From: Streptomyces viridiviolaceus
GTDB lineage: Bacteria > Actinomycetota > Actinomycetes > Streptomycetales > Streptomycetaceae
DNA length: 45,440 bases
Assembly: GCF_014650995.1 (NCBI RefSeq)
Contig: NZ_BMWA01000044.1
Span: 1-45,440, forward strand
Direction: 5' to 3'
Positions 34,240 to 44,013 of the stretch are shown one piece after another (the stretch's first letter is position 1; every line of letters starts with the position of its first letter). The position numbers and the translations under genes were made by a program. The notes under the pieces are model-generated. The model did not search any database and was not told where the DNA came from. It saw only the letters and a list, made by a program, of their open reading frames with translations.

Positions 34240-34530
34240 TCAGGGGGCGCGTCGGTCGCGGGCGCCGAGGCCCTCGTCGTCCGTGTCCGTCCACAGCGAG
34301 AGGTCGTATGGCGCGTCGGAGATGGTGACCAGATCGGGCCGCTTCGGTGCCTCCGGGGCCGCCGCGGCCTCCCGCAGCAGAGCGACGCTCTCACGCAGGT
34401 GGTCGGCGTCGGTACGGACCCGCCGCACCTCGAGGCCGCCGCTGCCGATCTGCTGCTCCAGCCGGCCCATCGACCGGGACAGGTCGTCGAGGCAGTGCTG
34501 GATCCTTGTCAGTTCCTCGTGCACGGACAT
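34240..34530 (-). CDS. Small helical hypothetical protein at the head of the sdh operon
   Basis: The 96-residue soluble protein begins MSVHEELTRIQHCLDDLSRS, with heptad-like leucines through residue 55 suggesting a coiled coil. The C-terminus is disordered and acidic. It has no recognised domain. The ATG at 34530 has a GGAAGTGAGG stretch upstream. It precedes the membrane anchor gene by 18 bp and so is probably co-transcribed with sdh. A role in assembly or regulation of the complex is only a guess from position. Confidence 0.75.
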   Translation of the reverse strand: MSVHEELTRIQHCLDDLSRSMGRLEQQIGSGGLEVRRVRTDADHLRESVALLREAAAAPEAPKRPDLVTISDAPYDLSLWTDTDDEGLGARDRRAP

Positions 34531-34600
34531 GACGTGACCTCACTTCCGTCGGACACGGCCACACGGCCGGCCTTGGGTGGCGACGTTCATGCGCCTGCGA

Positions 34601-34614
34601 GTGTTGCGCGTCAC
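34601..34614 (+). promoter_or_regulatory. Crp-like site upstream of the sdh operon
   Basis: GTGTTGCGCGTCAC matches, from memory, the Streptomyces Crp consensus GTG-N6-GNCAC. It lies 71 bp upstream of the first gene of the sdh operon. Binding by Crp is inferred. Confidence 0.4.
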
Positions 34615-34674
34615 ACCTACCGGTGGGAAGGGATGTGCACCGATTGGCCGAGGCGTGCAGGTGCACTCCCGGGT

Positions 34675-34688
34675 GTGTTGCGCCGCAC
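34675..34688 (+). promoter_or_regulatory. Second Crp-like site (one mismatch)
   Basis: GTGTTGCGCCGCAC repeats the first nine bases of the site at 34601 and departs from the GTG-N6-GNCAC pattern at one defined base. The two lie 74 bp apart, about seven helical turns. Confidence 0.3.
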
Positions 34689-34837
34689 GGGTGGGCTTAC
34701 CGACCGTCGTCGACGTGTCGCCCTCCGCTGCCGAACCCTTTCCTCTTCAGTGGCCGCATACATCTGGATACAAATGATCAACTCGATATACCGCCAAATA
34801 TGACCATAACGCTCGCGGCCTTCCGGAGGTAGCAGAG

Positions 34838-37189
34838 ATGTCCCACTTCGGCGTCGGACCGCGCGCTGTCATGCGCTCGGTCACCTTCCTCACCCTGAGC
34901 GCGCTCGCGGTGGCCACGCTGACCGGCTGCAGCTCCGACGAAGGGTCCGGCAAGCCGCTCGCCGGGCAGGACATCGCCTCCGCCGACCGCGCCCGGGTCG
35001 CCGACGGCGGCACCCTGCGCTGGGCCGTGGACTCCGTACCGGACACCCTGAACACCTTCCAGTCCGACGCCGACGCCACCAGCAGCCGTGTCGCACAGGC
35101 CGTGCTGCCCTCGATGTACCGGATGGACGCCGCCGGGCGCCCGGTGCGCAACCCCGACTACCTCGAATCGGCCAGGGTCGTGGACACCGAGCCCCAGCAG
35201 GTCGTCCTCTACAAGCTCGACCAGCGGGCCGTCTGGAGCGACGGCCGGGAGATCGGGGCCGCCGACTTCGCCGCCCAGTGGCGGGCCCTGTCCGGCAAGG
35301 ACAGCGCCTACTGGACCGCCCGCAACGCCGGTTACGACCGCATCGAGAAGATCGAGCGCGGCGCCAACGACCTGGAGGTGAAGGTGACCTTCAGCCGTCC
35401 CTACGCCGACTGGAAGTCGCTGTTCACGCCGCTGTACCCGAAGGACGTCATGGGCACCCCGGACTCCTTCAACGACGGGGCGCGGCGCAACCTGAAGGTC
35501 ACCGCCGGGCCCTTCGCCGTCAAGAAGGTCGACACGAAGCAGGACGAGATCGTCCTCACCCGCAACCCGCGCTGGTGGGGAGCCCCGGCCAAGCTGACCG
35601 AGATCGTGCTGCGCGCCGTCCCGCGCGACAAGCGGGTGACCGAGCTGGCCGCCGGCCGGCTCGATCTGGCCGACATCGACCCGGACACCGCCGAGGAGGT
35701 CGCACTGGCCGCCGGCCCGCGTGACACCGCCGCGTCCTCCGGCACCCCGCTCATGGGGCCGGACCGCTCGCCCGCCGCGGGGCCGGAGGACCAGCAGTCG
35801 GCCGCGGACGCCCTGCACTCCTGGGCGGTCGCCAACGGTTCCGACGAGGCGGCCGCGGAGAAGGAGACCCAGGCCCGCGAGAAGCGGCGCGCGGCCGTCG
35901 CGGAGGCCCGGCGCCGGCAGCAGGCCCTGCGCGGCTTCGAGCTCCGCAAGTCGCTGGAGCCCGCGTACACCCAGCTCGCCCTCAACGGCGCCGACGGCCC
36001 GCTCGCCGACGAGCGCGTCCGCCGGGCCGTGGCCCGCAGCCTGGACCGCAAGGAGCTGGCCCAGGCGGTGCTGAAGCCGCTGGGCCTGCCCGCCGACCCG
36101 GTCGGCAGCCACGTCGCGCTCTCCGGCCAGCCCGCGTACGCCGACAGCAGCGGCGCCCTCGGCGGTCCGGACACCAAGGAGGCCCGGGCCCTCCTCGCGG
36201 ACGCCGGGTGGGTGCCCGGCGGGCCGGTCGAGGAGCCGAAGAAGGCGGCCGGGTCCGAGGGCGACGGGCGCAAGGACGGAGACGGTGAGAAGAAGTCCCC
36301 GGGCGGTGACGACGGCACGTACATCGTCGGCGAGGACGACGGCAAGAACGACGGGGACCACGAGGACGACAACAGCACCAAGGACTACAAGAGCGACAAG
36401 AGTGACAGCGACGGCAGCGACGACAGCGACACCAAGGACAACAGCGAAAACGAAGACAACAAGGACAACAAGAACGACAAGAAGGACGGGAACGGCACGA
36501 GCGACCAGGAGAGCGGCGAGAAGCGCAGCAGCGGCAAGAACACGGCACAGGGCGGCGCATCCGGCGCCTACGCCCCCAAGGGCACCGCCGCCCCGGCGGG
36601 CTCGGGGACGGTGCCGCTGGCCAAGGACGGCGAGGCGCTCACGCTCCGCTTCGTGCTCCCCTCGGGCCCCGGTTCCGAGGTGCTGCACACCGTGGCCGAC
36701 CGCATCTCCGACATGCTGGACGAGGTGGGCATCCGCACCGACATCACCAAGGTCTCCGACGAGAGCTACTTCAAGGACCACATCGCCAACGGCCAGTACG
36801 ACCTGGCGCTCTACTCCTGGCCCGCGTCGGCCTTCCCCGCGACCGACGCCCGCCCCATCTACGCCAAGCCGGTCCCGGCCGCCGACGGCTCCCTGAACAT
36901 CGCGCAGAACTACACCCGGGTCGGCACCGACCAGGTCGACCAGCTCTTCGACCAGGCCCTGGCGACGCTGGACGAGAAGGAGGCCCGCGACCTGCTCCGC
37001 AAGGCCGACGCGCGGATCTGGGCGGCGGCCGGCTCCCTCCCCCTCTACCAGCGCCCCCAGCTCACCGCCGCGCGCAAGAACCTCGCCAACGCGGGCGCCT
37101 TCGGCTTCGAGACCCCGGTCTACGAGGACATGGGCTTCCTGAAGAAGGGGGCGCAGGGCGCACGGCCGTCGGTGACCCCCGCGTCGTAG
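34838..37189 (+). CDS. Orphan ABC-transporter substrate-binding lipoprotein (SBP_bac_5) with acidic insert
   Basis: The 783-residue lipoprotein has a signal peptide and lipobox LTGC with the lipidated Cys at residue 31. The family-5 solute-binding fold is visible (GGTLRWAVDSVPDTLNTFQSD at about 57, DERVRRAVARSLDRKEL mid-protein, QYDLALYSWPASAFP near 650). It should bind oligopeptides or related solutes outside the membrane. It is much longer than the usual 530-600 residues. The extra length comes mainly from an Asp/Lys/Asn/Ser/Gly-rich low-complexity stretch (about 467-575) and an Ala/Glu/Arg-rich helical insert (about 290-370). No permease or ATPase gene is adjacent, but the BldK importer lies beyond typA. 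GGAGG precedes the ATG. Confidence 0.9.
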   Translation: MSHFGVGPRAVMRSVTFLTLSALAVATLTGCSSDEGSGKPLAGQDIASADRARVADGGTLRWAVDSVPDTLNTFQSDADATSSRVAQAVLPSMYRMDAAGRPVRNPDYLESARVVDTEPQQVVLYKLDQRAVWSDGREIGAADFAAQWRALSGKDSAYWTARNAGYDRIEKIERGANDLEVKVTFSRPYADWKSLFTPLYPKDVMGTPDSFNDGARRNLKVTAGPFAVKKVDTKQDEIVLTRNPRWWGAPAKLTEIVLRAVPRDKRVTELAAGRLDLADIDPDTAEEVALAAGPRDTAASSGTPLMGPDRSPAAGPEDQQSAADALHSWAVANGSDEAAAEKETQAREKRRAAVAEARRRQQALRGFELRKSLEPAYTQLALNGADGPLADERVRRAVARSLDRKELAQAVLKPLGLPADPVGSHVALSGQPAYADSSGALGGPDTKEARALLADAGWVPGGPVEEPKKAAGSEGDGRKDGDGEKKSPGGDDGTYIVGEDDGKNDGDHEDDNSTKDYKSDKSDSDGSDDSDTKDNSENEDNKDNKNDKKDGNGTSDQESGEKRSSGKNTAQGGASGAYAPKGTAAPAGSGTVPLAKDGEALTLRFVLPSGPGSEVLHTVADRISDMLDEVGIRTDITKVSDESYFKDHIANGQYDLALYSWPASAFPATDARPIYAKPVPAADGSLNIAQNYTRVGTDQVDQLFDQALATLDEKEARDLLRKADARIWAAAGSLPLYQRPQLTAARKNLANAGAFGFETPVYEDMGFLKKGAQGARPSVTPAS

Positions 37190-37369
37190 CGGACACCGGC
37201 CCCCGGGGCCGCCGAACGCTGCCTGACCTGCACCGCACAACCCGGCAAGCCCCAGCCGCCGCCGCCCCGTACCATGGGGTGAGGCCGTGGCATGTACCGC
37301 CCGGCAGGGCCCGCGTAACACAGACGTACGCAGCAGGGCCGTCCTCACACTCCGGGAGTACGCCGCAAT

Positions 37370-39286
<1,917 letters not shown>

Positions 39287-39323
39287 TCCACTCGTGGGCC
39301 CGGCGTACAGCCGGCCCACAGGG

Positions 39324-39364
39324 AAGCCCGGGTCCCCCCATCTTGGGGGGACCCGGGCTTTTTT
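39324..39364 (+). terminator. Strong intrinsic terminator after typA
   Basis: AAGCCCGGGTCCCCCCA (39324-39340) pairs perfectly with 39344-39360 over the 3-nt loop TCT. TTTT (39361-39364) extends the six-T tract that begins inside the stem. This 17-bp stem with a T-tract is the clearest terminator in the window and insulates bldK from typA. Confidence 0.95.
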
Positions 39365-39591
39365 CAACCGGTTTTCGGAGCCCTCGGCCCCGCCGTGTGT
39401 ACGGAATACGGAGATCCACGCCCGATAGCCATGTAACACGTCCGTTTCGCGGCCTTCTCGTCCCGAACAGTTTGTCCAGATTTTGGAAGATCTAGCTGGC
39501 AGCCGTGACTGAATTGAGATTTAAAGACGGTGGTCGGTCCTTCCGGTCATGGCAGATAGTTAGCCGCGTAGCGCTCGGGTCAATGGGTCTC

Positions 39592-39609
39592 GCGCTGTGG
39601 GGACAGCGC
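39592..39609 (+). repeat. Perfect 7-bp hairpin with GGGG loop in bldK leader
   Basis: GCGCTGT (39592-39598) and ACAGCGC (39603-39609) are exact inverted repeats around GGGG. As DNA this could be an operator, as RNA a stable stem in the 5' leader. Confidence 0.5.
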
Positions 39610-39716
39610 CCGACTCACGAGCACCAGGGGGTGTCTGAGCTTCCGTCAGGGGTGTCGGAAGACAGACGTGTGCCCCCTCCTGTCGGTGAACACGTGGAGT
39701 CATGAGGAGGAGCCCC

Positions 39717-39797
39717 ATGCGCGGTGTCACGAACACCAGGTGGGTCGCACGATCCGTCACCGCCAACTGCGCCCCGGCGGACGGCGATCGTCTCTGA
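39717..39797 (+). CDS. Small 26-residue ORF in bldK leader
   Basis: The ATG at 39717 has a near-perfect ribosome-binding site, GAGGAGGAG, with about 5-nt spacing, which is better than that of bldKA itself. The peptide is MRGVTNTRWVARSVTANCAP then ADGDRL and a TGA stop. It is basic with one Cys and no membrane segment, and I recognise no family. Its ribosome-binding site could be hidden by pairing of CCTCCT (39676-39681) with AGGAGG (39705-39710). It ends 168 bp before bldKA, so it could be a regulatory leader peptide or an independent small protein. Expression is unproven. Confidence 0.4.
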   Translation: MRGVTNTRWVARSVTANCAPADGDRL

Positions 39798-39965
39798 GGA
39801 GCCGGCCGGCCGCTGACGTCCGGTCATCGGACTACGCGCGTCCGGCTGCGGGTTTCCCGCACTTCTCGGGGCACCCCGACGCTTCTTCTTGATCCGTTCC
39901 GCGATGGCGCACACCCTGCGCCGGTCGCCGGTTCGGCACACCCACATCTGTGAAATGGGCGAACT

Positions 39966-41009
39966 GTGACAAGTCCAATCGACATTGAGGGCGGCGGAGT
40001 GTCCGCCGTCGTCGACGGCGCACCGGAGCCGCAGGAGAAGAACGAGGCCAGGAAACACGAGGGCCGTTCTCCCGGGCAGTTGATGTGGCTGCGCTTCAAG
40101 CGCGACCGGACCGGTGTCATCTGTGCCTGGGTGGTGCTCGGCTACTTCGTGATCGCCGCGTTGGCGCCAGTGATCGCCCAGCTGTACGGCAAGGACCCGT
40201 ACATCCTGTACGGACAGGACCCCGAGTACACCGCCGAGAACCCCGTCCTCGACGACTTCGGGCTTCCGCTGGGCTACTTCGGCGGAGTCTCCGGCGACCA
40301 CTGGTTCGGCGTCGAGCCGCAGTTCGGCCGTGACGTCTTCACCATGCTGCTGTACGGCATGCGCACCTCGCTGTACATGGCGCTGGGCGTGACCACGCTG
40401 CTGATGCTGACCGGTGTCGTCATCGGGCTGGTCGGCGGCTACTTCGGCGGCCGGACCGACTACTTCCTCGGCCGGGTCACCGACTTCTTCCTCTCCTTCC
40501 CGCAGCAGCTGTTCTTCATCGCCTTCATGCCGGTGGTGACCGCGTTCTTCGTGGACCCGCGGGACGAGACGCCCACGTACTTCCGGGCGCTGGCCATCCT
40601 GATCGTGCTGTGGCTGCTGGGCTGGATGGGCATGGCCCGACTGGTACGGTCCACCGTGCTGTCCCTGCGTGAGCGGGAGTTCGTCGAGGCCGCCAAGGTC
40701 GCCGGCGCCTCGCCCTGGCGGATCATCCGCAAGGAGATCCTGCCGAACGTGGTCTCGCCGATCCTCGTGCAGTTCACGTACCTGCTCCCCAGCACGATTC
40801 TCACGATCGCGTTCCTCTCCTTCGCCGGCGTCGGCTTCGTCGAGCCGACCCCGGACTGGGGACGCATGTTCGCCACCGGAGCCAAGGTCGCCGAACAGGA
40901 CCCGGCGTTCATGTTCTTCCCGGGTGTGGCGCTGGTGATCTTCGTCCTGTGCTTCAACCTCCTCGGAGACGCCGTACGGGACGCCCTCGACCCCAAGTCA
41001 GGACGGTAA
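39966..41009 (+). CDS. bldKA: BldKA, oligopeptide ABC transporter permease
   Basis: The 347-residue permease is of the OppC/DppC type. It has an N-terminal soluble stretch ending RFKRDRTGVICAWVVLGYFV, about six transmembrane helices, and the EAA loop EAAKVAGASPWRIIRKEILPN (about 237-257) that contacts the ATPases. The BldK importer takes up the extracellular signal Bld261 in S. coelicolor and is needed for aerial growth. Identification rests on gene order: permease, binding protein, permease, ATPase, ATPase. The GTG at 39966 has only a weak upstream purine run. The DDFGLPLGYFGGVSGDHWFGVEPQFGRD insert faces outside. Confidence 0.9.
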   Translation: MTSPIDIEGGGVSAVVDGAPEPQEKNEARKHEGRSPGQLMWLRFKRDRTGVICAWVVLGYFVIAALAPVIAQLYGKDPYILYGQDPEYTAENPVLDDFGLPLGYFGGVSGDHWFGVEPQFGRDVFTMLLYGMRTSLYMALGVTTLLMLTGVVIGLVGGYFGGRTDYFLGRVTDFFLSFPQQLFFIAFMPVVTAFFVDPRDETPTYFRALAILIVLWLLGWMGMARLVRSTVLSLREREFVEAAKVAGASPWRIIRKEILPNVVSPILVQFTYLLPSTILTIAFLSFAGVGFVEPTPDWGRMFATGAKVAEQDPAFMFFPGVALVIFVLCFNLLGDAVRDALDPKSGR

Positions 41010-41123
41010 GAGGGGTCCATTGGTGGGGGGACTGCCGCCCCTGCGTCGGCTCACCGGCCGCGTCAGGCAGTGCACAGCAGTGCTCAGTGGATAACAAACC
41101 CGACAGGCAGGTGCATTCACCAC

Positions 41124-42920
41124 ATGAAGACGCTCAACTCCCGCACTGCGCGCGCCATCGTGGTCGCGCTCGCGGCAGGCTCGCTCGTCCTCACCGGATG
41201 CTCGGAGAACAAGGGCAACGGCGGCTCCGGCAAGGACTCCAAGAAGGACCAGAAGGAGGCCGCGGTCCAGTCGAAGGCGGTCGCCTACGCCGACGCCGCC
41301 GCGTCCACCGGCCCCGCCAAGGAGGTGCCCGGCGCCAAGAGCGGCGGCACCATCAACGTGTACCAGGAGGCGGGCCTGTCCCACCTCGACCCGGGCCAGA
41401 TCTACGTCTCCGACGCCGGCCAGATCGCCAACCTGCTCTTCCGCGGCCTGACCAACTTCCAGGAGGACGGCAAGGGCAACGTCTCGGTCGTCGGCGACCT
41501 CGCCACCGACTCCGGCAAGTCCTCGGACGGCGGCAAGACCTGGACGTACACGCTCAAGGACGGCGTCAAGGACCAGAACGGGAACCCGATCACGTCCGCC
41601 GACATACGCCACACCGTCGAGCGCCAGTACGCGAAGTTCATCTTCGACGGCCCGACCTACCTCCAGACCTGGCTCAGCGGCCCGGACTACCGCGAGGCGC
41701 TGCCCGACGGCGGCTACGGCGACAAGCACCTGCCGGACACCGTCCTGGAGACGCCGGACGACAAGACGGTCGTCTTCCACTTCGACACCCCGCGCCCGGA
41801 CCTGCCGCAGATGCTGGCCATGCCGGGGTACACCGTCGTGCCGGAGGAGACCGACACCAAGGAGAGGTACGACAAGGCCCCCGTCTCCACCGGTCCCTAC
41901 AAGATCGCGGAGTACAAGGTCGGCAAGTCCCTCAAGCTCGTCAAGAACGAGAACTGGGACCCGAAGACCGACGTCGTGCGCCACCAGTACGTCGACGGCT
42001 GGAACTTCGACTTCGGTGTCACCGAGTCGACCCAGACCAAGCGCCTGATCGCGGACCAGGGCGACGCCAAGAACGCCATCCAGCTCACCGGCGCCGTGGA
42101 GTCCACCCAGATCCAGGACGTCGTCAGCGACCCGTCCGTCAACAAGCGCACGATCAAGGGCTACCAGCCCTACGTCATGACGCTGACCTTCAACCTGGAC
42201 CGGGTGAAGAACAAGAAGGTCCGCGACGCCGTCACCTACGCGGTGAACTCCAAGTCGCTCATCGCCGGCGAGGGCGGCGCGTACGGCGGTGACGTCGCGC
42301 CGAACCTGTTCGCCCCGACCCTGCCGGGCTACGAGGCGGACTACGACCCGTACGGCCGGCTGAAGACGCCGTCCGGCAACATCGAGAAGGCCAAGGAGCT
42401 CCTGAAGGACGTCCCGGCCGCCGAGAAGAAGCTCGTCTTCGCCTACCGCAACAACGAGGCCGGCCAGAAGCACAAGGTGGCCGTCGAGGACGCGCTGGGC
42501 AAGGTCGGCATCGAGGTCGTCTCCAAGGAGGTCGACGCGGCCAGCCACTACGAGCAGATCGGCAAGCTCAAGAACCCGTACGACATGTACATCACGGGCT
42601 GGGGCCAGGACTGGCCGTCGCCCGGCACGGTCGTCACGCCGATCTACGACGGTGACCAGGTCGCCGACGGCTCCGCGAACTACTCGCACATCAACGACCC
42701 CAAGGTCCAGGAGCTCATCAAGAAGGCGCTCACCCAGGAGCCGACCGAGGCGGCGGCGACCTGGAAGGAAGCGCACCGCTACATCCTGGAGAAGGTCAAC
42801 CCGGCCGCTCCGCTGTGGTACACGAAGCAGTTCCAGCTCTACGGCTCGAACATCGGCGGCGCGCGCTACAGCACCGAGTCCAGCTACATCGACGTCAACC
42901 AGCTGTTCCTGAAGTCGTAA
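41124..42920 (+). CDS. bldKB: BldKB, oligopeptide-binding lipoprotein
   Basis: The 598-residue lipoprotein has a signal peptide with the lipobox LTGC (Cys26). A Lys/Gly/Ser-rich linker follows, then a family-5 solute-binding fold (GGTINVYQEAGLSHLDPGQI, NLLFRGLTNF, KNKKVRDAVTYAVNSKSLI, YDMYITGWGQDWPSPG). It captures the peptide signal and delivers it to the BldKA/BldKC permeases. The length matches S. coelicolor BldKB closely, from memory. The ATG at 41124 is preceded by AGGTG about 10 nt upstream; an earlier in-frame ATG at 41070 would spoil the signal peptide. A stable hairpin follows the stop codon and may raise its expression relative to the downstream genes. Confidence 0.93.
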   Translation: MKTLNSRTARAIVVALAAGSLVLTGCSENKGNGGSGKDSKKDQKEAAVQSKAVAYADAAASTGPAKEVPGAKSGGTINVYQEAGLSHLDPGQIYVSDAGQIANLLFRGLTNFQEDGKGNVSVVGDLATDSGKSSDGGKTWTYTLKDGVKDQNGNPITSADIRHTVERQYAKFIFDGPTYLQTWLSGPDYREALPDGGYGDKHLPDTVLETPDDKTVVFHFDTPRPDLPQMLAMPGYTVVPEETDTKERYDKAPVSTGPYKIAEYKVGKSLKLVKNENWDPKTDVVRHQYVDGWNFDFGVTESTQTKRLIADQGDAKNAIQLTGAVESTQIQDVVSDPSVNKRTIKGYQPYVMTLTFNLDRVKNKKVRDAVTYAVNSKSLIAGEGGAYGGDVAPNLFAPTLPGYEADYDPYGRLKTPSGNIEKAKELLKDVPAAEKKLVFAYRNNEAGQKHKVAVEDALGKVGIEVVSKEVDAASHYEQIGKLKNPYDMYITGWGQDWPSPGTVVTPIYDGDQVADGSANYSHINDPKVQELIKKALTQEPTEAAATWKEAHRYILEKVNPAAPLWYTKQFQLYGSNIGGARYSTESSYIDVNQLFLKS

Positions 42921-42939
42921 CTCTCTACGGCTGACTGGC

Positions 42940-42969
42940 GGGGGTGCGCACCAGGCGGAGCGCACCCCC
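42940..42969 (+). terminator. Intra-operon 10-bp hairpin between bldKB and bldKC
   Basis: GGGGGTGCGC (42940-42949) pairs exactly with GCGCACCCCC (42960-42969) over a 10-nt loop, 19 bp after the bldKB stop. It can act as a partial terminator or protect the bldKB 3' end, a common way to make binding protein in excess over permease. Confidence 0.75.
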
Positions 42970-43020
42970 CGGGTTCCGTGACATCTCCCGACCACCTCCG
43001 CAGAGAGCAGCCCACCCGCC

Positions 43021-43998
43021 ATGCTTCAGTTCATCATCCGGCGTACGGTCGGTGCCGTCGTCACCCTGTTCCTGATCGGTGCCGCAACGTTCTTCCTCTT
43101 CGTCGCCGCGCCGTCCGACTACGCGTCCCTGGCCTGTGGCAGGGACTGTTCGGCCACCAGGCTGGAGGAGATCCGCGAGGCGCTCGGCCTCAACCTGCCC
43201 ATCGCCCAGCAGTTCTGGGACTTCATGACCGGCATCGTCATGGGGCGTGACTTCCCCCAGGGCCACTGCCCCGCCCCGTGCCTCGGGCAGTCGTTCTACT
43301 CGGGCGACCTCGTCTGGGCCACCATCAAGGACCGCTTCCCGCTGACCCTGTCGCTGACCATCGGCGCCGCGCTCGTCTTCCTGATCGTCGGCCTCGGCAC
43401 GGGCATGATCTCCGCCTTCCGGCGCGGCTCACTCGTCGACAAGGCGGCCACGGGCGCGTCCATGGTGCTCAGCTCCTTCCAGATCTACTTCCTCGGCCCG
43501 ATCGCCCTGGCCGTCTTCGTCTACAGCACGGGCTGGATGGAGGACCCCAAGTACGTCCCCATCACCGAGGATCCGGTCGGCTGGCTGGTGGGACTGTCCA
43601 TCCCGATGGTCGTGATGGCCACCATCTTCACCGCCCAGTACACGCGTATGTCGCGCTCCTCGCTGATCGAGCAGCTCGCCGAGGACCACGTGCGCACCGC
43701 CCGCGCCAAGGGCATGTCGCAGAAGTACGTCTTCTTCCGCTACGCCTGGCGCGGCTCCCTGATCCCCATCGTCACCATCCTCGGCATCGACCTCAGCAGC
43801 CTGCTCGGCGGTGCCGTCGTCACCGAGCTGACCTTCTCCCTGCAGGGCATCGGCCGGCTCGCCGTGGACGGCGCGGTCAACAAGGACCTGCCGCTGACCA
43901 TGGGCGTCATGCTGGTCGGGGCCTTCATGATCCTGCTGCTGAACATCCTCGTCGACATCGCGTACGCCTGGATCGACCCGCGCGTCCGGCTTTCCTAG
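43021..43998 (+). CDS. bldKC: BldKC, oligopeptide ABC transporter permease
   Basis: The 325-residue permease is of the OppB/DppB type. It starts MLQFIIRRTVGAVVTLFLIG, the characteristic first helix, and has about six transmembrane segments. The EAA loop is EDHVRTARAKGMSQKYVFFR, and the C-terminal DIAYAWIDPRVRL is family-typical. The external loop has paired cysteines (LACGRDCSAT and GHCPAPCLGQ) that may form disulfides. It forms the membrane channel with BldKA. The ATG at 43021 has a weak GAGAG ribosome-binding site. bldKD starts 15 bp after its stop codon. Confidence 0.92.
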   Translation: MLQFIIRRTVGAVVTLFLIGAATFFLFVAAPSDYASLACGRDCSATRLEEIREALGLNLPIAQQFWDFMTGIVMGRDFPQGHCPAPCLGQSFYSGDLVWATIKDRFPLTLSLTIGAALVFLIVGLGTGMISAFRRGSLVDKAATGASMVLSSFQIYFLGPIALAVFVYSTGWMEDPKYVPITEDPVGWLVGLSIPMVVMATIFTAQYTRMSRSSLIEQLAEDHVRTARAKGMSQKYVFFRYAWRGSLIPIVTILGIDLSSLLGGAVVTELTFSLQGIGRLAVDGAVNKDLPLTMGVMLVGAFMILLLNILVDIAYAWIDPRVRLS

Positions 43999-44013
43999 GA
44001 AGAGGGCACCACC

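Larger units (their letters stand above)
34531..34837. other. 307-bp divergent promoter region between sdh operon and binding-protein gene
   Basis: No gene is present. The left half holds two Crp-like motifs (34601-34614 and 34675-34688) on the sdh side. The right part (about 34755-34815) is the most AT-rich patch nearby, with GGATACAAATG, GATATACC and CATAACG words. It probably carries the promoter of the binding-protein gene. Confidence 0.5.
39365..39965 (+). other. ~600-bp structured leader/promoter region of bldK
   Basis: The first 200 bp contain AT-rich words (TTGAGATTTAAAGAC near 39514, GATAGTTAG near 39555) that probably hold the promoter. Downstream come a 7-bp hairpin (39592-39609), a 6-bp hairpin (CTTCCG 39640-39645 with CGGAAG 39656-39661), and CCTCCT (39676-39681), which can pair with AGGAGG (39705-39710). 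That AGGAGG precedes a 26-codon ORF at 39717-39797. The remainder up to the bldKA start shows nothing clear. Confidence 0.55.

Noticed and set aside
39505..39705. A 66-codon plus-strand frame in the bldK leader beginning GTG at 39505
   Set aside because: There is no ribosome-binding site, it spans the two leader hairpins, and it shows no coding bias. The shorter ORF at 39717 has a far better start.
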